Positions 1 to 5,060 of a DNA stretch of 5,060 bases are shown in pieces. The notes under the pieces were generated by a model, which saw only the letters and a list, made by a program, of their open reading frames with translations, was not told where the DNA came from and ran no database searches. Origin of the DNA: JAQICX01 sp964441455 (lineage in GTDB: Bacteria; Verrucomicrobiota; Kiritimatiellia; JAQICX01); NCBI GenBank assembly GCA_964441455.1, contig CAYTUX010000153.1, forward strand, positions 1 through 5,060, read 5' to 3'. The translations under genes and the position numbers were made by a program. Numbering within the stretch: position 1 is the stretch's first letter; each line of letters opens with the position of its first letter.

Positions 1-132
1 TAGTTTCAGTAAACGCCTTGGCGAGGCTGGAGCCTGTGACAGCAACGAACGAAGAGAGTGGCCTATATAATTAGCAAAAAGCACATTATTTTGCCACCCG
101 TTGGGTGATGAATTTGAAAAAACATTTTTTAC

Positions 133-152
133 GGACGCCGAGGACGGCATCC
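133..152. repeat. GC-rich hairpin, possible dispersed repeat
   Basis: Arms ggacgccg (133-140) and cggcatcc (145-152) pair with one C·A mismatch around the loop agga. No T tract follows on either strand, so it is not a standard terminator. It is followed directly by ccctccc, which has its complement gggaggg at 199-205. The compact GC-rich form in an AT-rich setting resembles a REP-like intergenic element, but only one copy is visible here. Confidence 0.45.
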
Positions 153-207
153 CTCCCATGTGAACCTTACAGACTAATGTTAGATTGCAGTTTTAACCGG
201 GAGGGTT

Positions 208-274
208 GCCCAGCTATTAACTTTACACTGAAGTTTTATATAGGATTGTTTTTCTGATCTGTTAGTAGCTGGGC
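208..274. repeat. 14-bp inverted repeat with 39-nt loop
   Basis: The left arm gcccagctattaac (208-221) is the reverse complement of the right arm gttagtagctgggc (261-274) at 13 of 14 positions. The remaining position forms a G·U pair in RNA. The AT-rich 39-nt interval between the arms contains no recognisable gene or motif. It lies upstream of the predicted promoter at 320-348, so it is not in the leader of that transcript. It could be a regulatory site, the stem of an RNA, or the ends of a tiny insertion. Confidence 0.55.
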
Positions 275-319
275 CGCCGACCGAAAAGGGTATTCAACCG
301 GAAAAACAGGGTATTGTAT

Positions 320-348
320 TAGACAAACGAGAAGATCAATGATATAAT
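320..348 (+). promoter_or_regulatory. Sigma70-type promoter for the three-gene operon
   Basis: TAGACA at 320-325 matches the -35 consensus at five of six positions. TATAAT at 343-348 matches the -10 box fully, and the spacer is 17 bp. Transcription would begin near 355 and leave an AT-rich leader of about 35 nt before the ATG at 390. The upstream edge carries two similar blocks (280-294 and 297-315) that might bind a regulator. Confidence 0.65.
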
Positions 349-389
349 CAAATAATAAAATAAAAATTTAAATTATTAAAGCAGGCAAC

Positions 390-1592
390 ATGAAAGATCC
401 AAGAAATATAGTCAATGGTTATGAAATTCCTTCAGAGGGATATTGTGATCAACCATATGTAGTGCAGACCGATGATGGGGCATGGTTATGCGTGATGACA
501 ACAGGTAGGGGAGATGAAGGAGAATCAGGACAACATATTGTTGCTATCCGCAGTACGGATAAAGGCAAGACGTGGTCAGAGCCGGTAGATATTGAACCCA
601 AAGATGGTCCTGAGGCATCCTGGGCGCTGCCGTTTGTCACGCCATATGGGAGAATTTATGTTTTTTACACCTATAATGCAGAGAACCGTCGGGAAGTCAT
701 TGGAGATGATCCACCTTTTCCAAGTGGTTCTTGTAAGCGTGTTGACAGCCTGGGTGAGTATGCTTTCAAGTACTCTGATGATTCAGGGCGGACGTGGACT
801 GCTGAGCGGTTTTTTATTCCTGTGCGTGAGATGGCTATTGATCGAAGCAACGCATACAGGGGAAGAGTGAAATTTTTCTGGGGAGTTGGGAAACCTATTA
901 TCCATGATAGTGTGATGATATTCGGGTTTTCAAAGGTTGGAGGTTTTGGCGATGGTTTTTTTACTGAAACCGAATGCTGCTTTATGCGAAGCGGTAATAT
1001 TCTGAACGAACGGGATCCGGAGAAACTAGAGTGGCAGACACTGCCGGAAGGTGACCATGGACTTACTTCTCCTGAAGGGTCTATTGCTGAAGAGGTAAAT
1101 CTTACAGTACTGAGTGACGGCTCTTTGTACTGCACCTACCGTACAGTTGCCGGACATCCTTGTCACGCTTACTCTCGAGACGGCGGGCGGACATGGACGC
1201 CACCTGAATTTATGACATATACTCCCGGAGGGACTATTGTGAACAATCCTCGAGCTGCCAACTTTGTACGCAGACTGGACAATGGTCCTTATGCCGGAAG
1301 ATTTATTTACTGGTTTCACAATCATAATGGAAAAGGGTATTTGGGTCGCAATCCGGTCTGGCTTTCGGGTGGTATTGAATATGACTCTTCTGCCGGCAGA
1401 GTAATCCATTGGGGAGCTCCGGAAGTGGTCTTATATGCTGACGACTATCAGGCACGTATCAGCTATCCGGATTTTATTCAAGATGATGAGGGCAGACTTT
1501 TTATTACAGCAACCCAGAAGACTATAGCACGTGTTCATGAGATACCTGAATGGCTGTTAAGACGTCTTTGGGAAAATTTTGACAGAACCTAA
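390..1592 (+). CDS. Sialidase-fold (BNR/Asp-box) protein, putative cytoplasmic glycosidase
   Basis: This 400-residue protein belongs to the sialidase-like six-bladed beta-propeller superfamily. Three Asp boxes of the form S-x-D-x-G-x-T-W are visible: STDKGKTW (55-62), SDDSGRTW (129-136) and SRDGGRTW (262-269). The C-terminal block RISYPDF (356-362), followed by TATQKTIARVHEIP, is a conserved-looking end; Y359 lies about where sialidases carry their nucleophile tyrosine. E234/E235 and R251 are candidate active-site residues. The (F/Y)RIP motif of classical bacterial sialidases, which supplies the first arginine of the carboxylate-binding triad, is not seen; the equivalent region reads YCDQPY (18-23). 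The true substrate may therefore not be sialic acid. There is no signal peptide or membrane segment, so a cytoplasmic location is likely. The ATG at 390 has only a weak ribosome site (gcagg, 381-385). It is first in an operon with an aldo/keto reductase and a flavoprotein. The fold is secure; the enzymatic activity is inference. Confidence 0.85.
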   Translation: MKDPRNIVNGYEIPSEGYCDQPYVVQTDDGAWLCVMTTGRGDEGESGQHIVAIRSTDKGKTWSEPVDIEPKDGPEASWALPFVTPYGRIYVFYTYNAENRREVIGDDPPFPSGSCKRVDSLGEYAFKYSDDSGRTWTAERFFIPVREMAIDRSNAYRGRVKFFWGVGKPIIHDSVMIFGFSKVGGFGDGFFTETECCFMRSGNILNERDPEKLEWQTLPEGDHGLTSPEGSIAEEVNLTVLSDGSLYCTYRTVAGHPCHAYSRDGGRTWTPPEFMTYTPGGTIVNNPRAANFVRRLDNGPYAGRFIYWFHNHNGKGYLGRNPVWLSGGIEYDSSAGRVIHWGAPEVVLYADDYQARISYPDFIQDDEGRLFITATQKTIARVHEIPEWLLRRLWENFDRT

Positions 1593-1599
1593 CGAAATG

Positions 1600-1605
1600 A
1601 AAGGA
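1600..1605 (+). promoter_or_regulatory. Ribosome binding site deciding the start at 1612
   Basis: AAAGGA lies 6 nt before the ATG at 1612. This favours that ATG over the in-frame TTG at 1579, which would add 11 residues (TEPNEMKGII and one start residue), overlap the preceding gene and have no comparable site. Confidence 0.75.
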
Positions 1606-1611
1606 ATAATT

Positions 1612-2613
1612 ATGAACTATAGAAGTCTTGGAAGATCAGGAATAGAAGCATCCGTTGTCGGCTTTGGAACATGGGCAATTGGTGGATGGATGTGGGGAGG
1701 GGTTGATGAAAATGATGCCGTTAAAGCAATTCATTCCGGTATTGATGCTGGAATTAATCTGATCGATACAGCACCGGTATATGGTTTCGGTGTATCAGAA
1801 GAACTTGTAGGAAAAGCAATTTCTGATCGACGCGATAATGTTATTTTGGCAACTAAATGCGGTCTTATCTGGCATAAGCAGAAGGGAGACTTTTTCTTTA
1901 TCTCAGATAATTTAAATATTGATGATCAAGGACAAATTAAGGTCTGCAAATGTCTGTCTCCTGAAAGTATTCGCTATGAAGTTGAGCAGAGTTTAAGAAG
2001 GCTTAAGACAGATTATATAGATTTGTATCAGACACATTGGCAGGATTGCACGACTCCAATAGAAGATACTATGGGTACTCTTATGGAGCTTAAGAAAGAA
2101 GGTAAAATAAGAGCAGTTGGATGCTCCAATGCAACGCCGGAACAGATGGATATTTATCGGAGTGCGGGTGTTCTTGATGTTGATCAGGAGCTATACTCTA
2201 TGCTTGACCGTAAACATGAAGATGATAATCTGCCCTATGTAGATGAACACAAAATATCATTTTTTGCATATTCTTCTTTAGCACAAGGTATGTTAACAGG
2301 AAAAATTGATGCAGAACGTACTTTTGAAGAAGGAGATCAACGACGAGAGAAAGAAAGATTCAGTTTGGAGAATCGCAAAAGAGTTAATTCAATGCTTGAT
2401 CTTTTCAGACCTATTGCTTCAAAGCATAATCTCACTTTAGGGCAATTGGCTATTGCCTGGACAGTTGCGCAGCCTGGATGTTCTCATGCTTTAGTTGGAG
2501 CCAGAAACCCTGAACAGGCAACAGAGAATGCCAGGGCAGGTGAAGTAACACTATCGGCTGATGAACTTAAACAGATGAAAACTATTATTGATCGTTTTGA
2601 TGACATTGTATAA
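1612..2613 (+). CDS. Aldo/keto reductase, IolS-like
   Basis: This is a full-length 333-residue NAD(P)H-dependent oxidoreductase of the aldo/keto reductase superfamily with a TIM-barrel fold. It interconverts a carbonyl and an alcohol, often on a sugar. The opening NYRSLGRSGIEASVVGFGTWAIGG is the family N-terminus. The catalytic tetrad is visible: D52 and Y57 in IDTAPVYG, K82 in TKCG and H142 in THW. The strand motifs GKIRAVGCSNAT (164-175) and AYSSLAQGMLTGK (219-231) and the C-terminal cofactor site VGARNPEQATENA (295-307) are all present. A family insertion (about 86-115) precedes LSPESIRYEVEQSLRRL. The start at 1612 is chosen for its ribosome site. It lies 19 nt after the sialidase-fold gene, and its stop overlaps the next start as TAATG, so it is almost certainly in the same transcript. 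IolS/AKR11-like assignment rests on overall similarity; the substrate is unknown. Confidence 0.93.
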   Translation: MNYRSLGRSGIEASVVGFGTWAIGGWMWGGVDENDAVKAIHSGIDAGINLIDTAPVYGFGVSEELVGKAISDRRDNVILATKCGLIWHKQKGDFFFISDNLNIDDQGQIKVCKCLSPESIRYEVEQSLRRLKTDYIDLYQTHWQDCTTPIEDTMGTLMELKKEGKIRAVGCSNATPEQMDIYRSAGVLDVDQELYSMLDRKHEDDNLPYVDEHKISFFAYSSLAQGMLTGKIDAERTFEEGDQRREKERFSLENRKRVNSMLDLFRPIASKHNLTLGQLAIAWTVAQPGCSHALVGARNPEQATENARAGEVTLSADELKQMKTIIDRFDDIV

Positions 2614-4038
2614 TGGTTAACAGCTCTAAAACTTGGGATCTTGTGGTTGTTGGTGCAGGCAGCGGGGGGATTGGTGCAGCTCTTGCCGGAGCACGATTAG
2701 GACTGAAAGTTCTGTTGATTGAAAAAGAGAATATGGTTGGTGGAGCATCTACTTCAGGTGGTGTCTGCTGCTGGGAGCCAAGCGTTGGAGGCACAGGCAT
2801 CCCTTTTGATATCTACCGACGTCTTTCTGATATTCAAGATGCTGTTGGCATTTACTCTTTTGGCAGACATTTTTCCTGGGAGAGTCCAAATTACTGGCCG
2901 GATAATCCTGAAAAGGTTGGTTTTCCTGGTGGAGAGCAAGTTATTGATTCTTCCCGTAATTATTCTGATACCCTTCGAAGGCATATTACAGGAGGATTAA
3001 TGCCAGACAAATCTTTTAAACAGGAACGATGGCATGGTGTAGTCTTTGAACCGGAAATCATGGCTCAAACAGTTACAAAAATGGTTGAAGATACAGGTAA
3101 TTGCACTATTTTTTTGAACACATTTTTTTTTGGAAGTGAAGCATTCAAATGGACAAGTGCATAGTGCTGTTTTAAGTAATGGAATTACGATTAAAGCTTT
3201 TTGTTGGGTTGATTGCACAGGGAATGGCAGTTTCAGTCATGCTTGCGGAGCAGAACGATTGATAGGACAAGATTCTCAATTCCTTTATAACGAGCCTTCG
3301 GCACCTATTCATGGTGACCGTTCTGCATTGAATGGGGCAACTCTTATGTTTCGGGCAAAAAAGGAAAAGCTAGAGAGTAGGCATTTTTATGAACCACCTA
3401 AATGCTGGTGGGCTAAACATTATCCAGCAGTGTCATGTAATCATTTTCCTAATGGTGATTTGCAGATAAATATGTTGCCAACAATGAGCGGCAAAGATGC
3501 TTTTGATGGCAATCCGGATAGTATTTATTACGAGTGCAAGAAGCGCGTAAGAGCACAATGGGCATTTATGCAGTACTACTGGCCGGAATTTCGTAGTTTT
3601 AGTTTTGCAGGAACAGCCTCAATGGTTGGACTTCGTGAAACATGGCGTGTTGTTTGTGACTATATGCTAAACGAGTCTGATGTGGCAGGAGGTCTAAGCA
3701 GTCAGCCCCATCCTGATATTATAGGGATAACCGATCATCCATTTGATGTTCATGGAGCAAGTGGGGCAAATTACGGAGAGCTTTCTGAACCCTATGGAAT
3801 TCCTTATCGTTGCCTCATTGTCAAAGGATTCTCCAATTTACTTACAGCTTCACGTTGTTCGGGATTTTCATCTATTGCAGCTTCAAGTTGTCGATTATCA
3901 AGGACAATGATGCAGCTTGGACAAGCGGCAGGAACAGCAGCGGCTTTAGCTTTGGAGTTATCTGTTTTGCCGAAAGATGTGCCGGCAGACAGGCTTCGAG
4001 AATCCCTAAGAGAACAAAATGTTCAGTTGGATTGGTAA
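2613..4038 (+). pseudogene. FAD-dependent oxidoreductase (FAD_oxidored type), frameshifted at a T9 run
   Basis: One flavoprotein gene is read in two frames. From ATG 2613, residues 1-172 carry the dinucleotide-binding motif GAGSGGIG (14-21) and the ribose-binding acid E37 in LLIEK. The frame then runs into a stop at 3162-3164. After nine T (3123-3131) the family sequence continues in the +1 frame from LEVKHSNGQ to the stop at 4038. It includes VDCTGNG (joined residues 199-205), GLRETWR (339-345), PYGIPYRCL (393-401) and GQAAGTAAA (436-444). Reading eight T would restore a 474-residue protein, a normal length for this family. Such enzymes use FAD to oxidise small organic substrates; the substrate here is not evident. 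The start overlaps the aldo/keto reductase stop (TAATG) with no good ribosome site of its own, so translational coupling is likely. The second half has no convincing independent start. The cause may be a sequencing error, a recent mutation, or slippage that restores the frame. Confidence 0.87.
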
Positions 4039-4165
4039 GCTATAGATGGACCAAATTAGTCTGGACTAAGGAACAAAACTTTCGATCAACGATTTTCGAC
4101 TAACTACCTAACTCTAAAAAAAAATCATTTTTTTATTAAAAGATAGTTGCTTTTTTTTAAGTTGT
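4039..4165. other. AT-rich intergenic spacer with small palindrome
   Basis: No gene is seen. A 6-bp palindrome ttagtc-tg-gactaa lies at 4056-4069, 18 nt after the flavoprotein stop. Nine A followed by tca and seven T (4116-4134) could form an all-AT hairpin, and a further run of eight T lies at 4151-4158. These may terminate the operon weakly, but there is no GC-rich stem to make a confident terminator. Confidence 0.4.
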
Positions 4166-4195
4166 TTGATATTCTTGCATTTTAAAAGTTATACA
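4166..4195 (+). promoter_or_regulatory. Probable promoter for the NifX-like gene
   Basis: TTGATA (4166-4171) matches the -35 consensus at five of six positions. TATACA (4190-4195) is a partial -10 box, 18 bp downstream. This gives the small gene its own transcript with a leader of about 30 nt. Confidence 0.4.
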
Positions 4196-4218
4196 AGTCT
4201 AACAATTAACAAAAAAAT

Positions 4219-4224
4219 GAAGGA
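4219..4224 (+). promoter_or_regulatory. Ribosome binding site of the NifX-like gene
   Basis: GAAGGA sits 8 nt before the ATG at 4233. It is the strongest Shine-Dalgarno match in the window and fixes that start. Confidence 0.75.
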
Positions 4225-4232
4225 ACAAAATC

Positions 4233-4595
4233 ATGGAAATAGCAATAACCTCAAGCGGAAGCGATCTGCAAAGTGCAGTTGACTCCAGATTTGGTAGATC
4301 CAAGAATTTTATAATTTACAATACTGAAGATGATTCAATAGAAGTTATAGACAATGTTCAGAATTTAAATGCCATGCAGGGAGCCGGCATACAAAGTGCT
4401 AAGACAGTCATCGAGAGTGGTGCAAAAGCTGTAATTACAGGTAATGTGGGACCTAAAGCATTTAATGTTCTTGATGGAAATGGAGTAGAGATGTATATTA
4501 ATGCAACAGGTAGTGTTGAGAATGCAATTAAAGAGTTTAAAGATGAGGCATTAGAAAAAATTTCCGATGCGAATGTTGAAAGTCATTGGGTTTAA
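4233..4595 (+). CDS. NifX/NifB-type dinitrogenase iron-molybdenum cofactor-binding domain protein
   Basis: This 120-residue protein is a single Nitro_FeMo-Co domain (Pfam PF02579 family), the RNase H-like fold also found in NifX, NifY, VnfX and the C-terminus of NifB. Family landmarks are the first strand MEIAITSSG (1-9), VDSRFGRS (16-23), the glycine-rich turn MQGAGIQSAK (48-57) and AVITGNVGPKAF (66-77). It then has the predicted helix NAIKEF (97-102) and a short divergent tail. Family members bind iron-sulfur or FeMo-co precursor clusters, but many stand-alone copies occur in organisms that do not fix nitrogen and have no known role. No nif gene, radical-SAM gene or Mrp/NBP35 ATPase gene is nearby within the window. 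It has its own promoter and a strong ribosome site, so it is probably not part of the sugar operon. No cysteine is present, so any metal binding would use other residues. Domain call secure; function open. Confidence 0.92.
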   Translation: MEIAITSSGSDLQSAVDSRFGRSKNFIIYNTEDDSIEVIDNVQNLNAMQGAGIQSAKTVIESGAKAVITGNVGPKAFNVLDGNGVEMYINATGSVENAIKEFKDEALEKISDANVESHWV

Positions 4596-4644
4596 AGCGT
4601 TAAAAATAAATGCGAAAACAGGTAAGTTCGGAAATAGTAGGGTT

Positions 4645-4735
4645 ACCCCTCCGTCACGCCGTCATTTGCTTTTTGTTTAAAAGCAAATAACAGCGTGACA
4701 CCTCCCCTAAACAGGGGAGGAGCACTTTGGGTCTG
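4645..4735. repeat. A element, copy 1, double hairpin
   Basis: It begins acccctccgtc and ends gagcactttgggtctg. The first stem is gtcacgc (4653-4659) with gcgtgac (4693-4699), enclosing a second perfect 10-bp stem atttgctttt (4664-4673) / aaaagcaaat (4679-4688). The second hairpin is cctcccct (4701-4708) / aggggagg (4713-4720) with loop aaac. The 33-nt insert inside the first stem is absent from the other copies. Confidence 0.85.
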
Positions 4736-4740
4736 GAAGA

Positions 4741-4778
4741 GAATATGCAATATCCAACACTCAATATTCAATGATGAA
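4741..4778. repeat. B heptamer array, copy 0 (diverged)
   Basis: Five consecutive 7-nt units (gaatatg, caatatc, caacact, caatatt, caatgat) are followed by gaa. The last unit and the trailing gaa are identical to those of the other two arrays, while the inner units have drifted. Confidence 0.7.
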
Positions 4779-4784
4779 GGGGAG

Positions 4785-4830
4785 AAAGGTGAGAACGTCG
4801 AACGTCGAACGTTCAACATCCAATGATGAA
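4785..4830. repeat. B heptamer array, copy 1
   Basis: A short lead aaaggtga is followed by five 7-nt units from 4793 (gaacgtc twice, gaacgtt, caacatc, caatgat) and the trailing gaa. It is identical to the copy at 4980-5025 over 46 nt except for one base (G at 4804, A at 4999). Confidence 0.9.
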
Positions 4831-4839
4831 GGAAGAAGA

Positions 4840-4902
4840 ACCCCTCCGTCCTCGCAAGCTCGGACACCTCCCCTTAGCAAGGGGAGGAGCACTTTGGATC
4901 TG
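4840..4902. repeat. A element, copy 2, double hairpin
   Basis: It has the same ends as copy 1 (acccctccgtc and gagcactttgg then atctg). The first stem is shorter, gtcc (4848-4851) / ggac (4862-4865). The second is a perfect 9-bp stem cctcccctt (4867-4875) / aaggggagg (4879-4887) with loop agc. The bases in the first stem differ from copy 1 but still pair. Confidence 0.88.
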
Positions 4903-4979
4903 ACGGGGGAAGGAAGATTTTAGCCACCGATGACTACCGAGAAAGGCCGAAAAAGGAAGACAAGGAAGGAGGAAGAGGA

Positions 4980-5025
4980 AAAGGTGAGAACGTCGAACAT
5001 CGAACGTTCAACATCCAATGATGAA
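4980..5025. repeat. B heptamer array, copy 2
   Basis: It has the same lead and five-unit heptamer structure as 4785-4830, with one substitution (second unit gaacatc). It is preceded by a 23-nt uninterrupted purine tract at 4962-4984 and followed 6 nt later by the third A element. Confidence 0.9.
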
Positions 5026-5031
5026 TGAAGA

Positions 5032-5060
5032 ACCCCTCCGTCACGCTTCGCGCGACACCT
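5032..5060. repeat. A element, copy 3 (truncated by window end)
   Basis: It starts acccctccgtc like the other copies. The first stem is gtcacgc (5040-5046) / gcgcgac (5050-5056) with one A·C mismatch and a 3-nt loop. The window ends at cacct, where the second stem would begin. Confidence 0.8.

Larger units (their letters stand above)
1..319. other. Upstream intergenic region rich in hairpins
   Basis: No gene is supported here. Two forward frames are open from the window edge to stops at about 70 and 74, but they are too short to identify. The stretch holds several small palindromes: cgcc/ggcg at 14-23, ggct/agcc at 25-34 and caccc/gggtg at 95-107. It also holds a larger hairpin at 133-152, a ccctccc/gggaggg pair at 151-157 and 199-205, and a 14-bp inverted repeat at 208-274. 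The base composition is more GC-rich and mixed than the AT-rich leader just before the first gene. It looks like intergenic repeat sequence rather than decayed coding sequence. Confidence 0.6.
4596..5060. repeat. Composite intergenic repeat region (A hairpins and B heptamer arrays)
   Basis: This is a non-coding stretch made almost wholly of interspersed repeats. The order is A1 (4645-4735), B0 (4741-4778), B1 (4785-4830), A2 (4840-4902), a purine-rich spacer (4903-4979), B2 (4980-5025) and A3 (5032-5060, cut by the window edge). B1+A2 and B2+A3 are copies of one composite unit: B starts are 195 nt apart and A starts 192 nt apart. An open minus-strand frame across 4643-4867 follows the repeats and shows no protein family, so it is not called as a gene. 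Confidence 0.85.

Noticed and set aside
1..74. Possible C-terminal end of a preceding gene in two forward frames
   Set aside because: Both frames are open for only about 70 nt, both could equally be chosen, and the sequence contains small palindromes typical of intergenic repeats.
1579..1611. Longer aldo/keto reductase start at an in-frame TTG
   Set aside because: It overlaps the previous gene and adds residues before the family's N-terminus; the ATG at 1612 has a well-spaced AAAGGA.
3130..4038. Second half of the flavoprotein as an independent gene starting at TTG
   Set aside because: The start lies inside a T run with no ribosome site, and the product would lack the FAD-binding N-terminus; a frameshifted single gene explains it better.
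3810..4103. Forward open frame of 97 codons overlapping the end of the flavoprotein
   Set aside because: It is a shadow in another frame of a region with clear flavoprotein motifs and has no recognisable product.
4116..4158. Rho-independent terminator after the operon
   Set aside because: The only stem is all A-T with a 3-nt loop, and the later T run has no GC-rich hairpin in front of it, so it is noted only as a weak possibility.
4653..4720. Terminator of the NifX-like gene formed by the A1 hairpins
   Set aside because: The stems are strong but no T tract follows either of them, and the same element recurs away from gene ends.
4643..4867. Minus-strand open frame of 74 codons
   Set aside because: It lies entirely across the A and B repeats, matches no family, and its residues simply follow the hairpin and heptamer sequence.
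4645..5060. CRISPR array
   Set aside because: The repeats differ in length and type, the spacers are not uniform, and the period is about 195 nt, far from CRISPR geometry.

Overview
The window reads as a bacterial chromosomal fragment, AT-rich by eye. It carries a short metabolic operon, one stand-alone small gene, and two intergenic regions full of hairpins and short repeats. The mix of a sialidase-fold protein, an IolS-like aldo/keto reductase and a FAD_oxidored-type flavoprotein, together with intergenic arrays of 'gaacgtc'-like heptamers, fits the PVC group (Lentisphaerota, Kiritimatiellota and relatives) or a similar environmental lineage. That assignment is inference; no rRNA or marker gene is present.

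Layout. Positions 1-389 hold no convincing gene. They contain several hairpins, a 14-bp inverted repeat (208-221 / 261-274) and a good sigma70-type promoter (TAGACA, 17 bp, TATAAT) at 320-348. The operon follows on the + strand: a cytoplasmic BNR/Asp-box sialidase-fold protein (390-1592), an aldo/keto reductase (1612-2613) and a FAD-dependent oxidoreductase (2613-4038). The genes are separated by 19 nt and then by a TAATG overlap. The flavoprotein is split by a one-base frameshift at a run of nine T (3123-3131). Both halves are otherwise well conserved, so this is a recent mutation, a sequencing error, or a gene rescued by slippage. Positions 4039-4232 are AT-rich and contain a small palindrome and a likely promoter. 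A NifX/NifB-type FeMo-co-binding-domain protein of 120 residues lies at 4233-4595. Positions 4596-5060 are non-coding and consist of interleaved repeats: three copies of a hairpin element (A) and three arrays of five heptamers (B). A B+A unit recurs with a spacing of about 195 nt, and the last copy runs off the window.

How the genes may work together. The first three genes look co-transcribed and, in places, translationally coupled. A glycosidase-like beta-propeller beside an NAD(P)-dependent aldo/keto reductase and a flavin oxidoreductase suggests uptake-coupled, intracellular oxidation or cleavage of an unusual sugar, but no substrate can be read from the sequence. The NifX-like gene has its own promoter and appears functionally separate. 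The least explained part of the window is the 3' repeat region.
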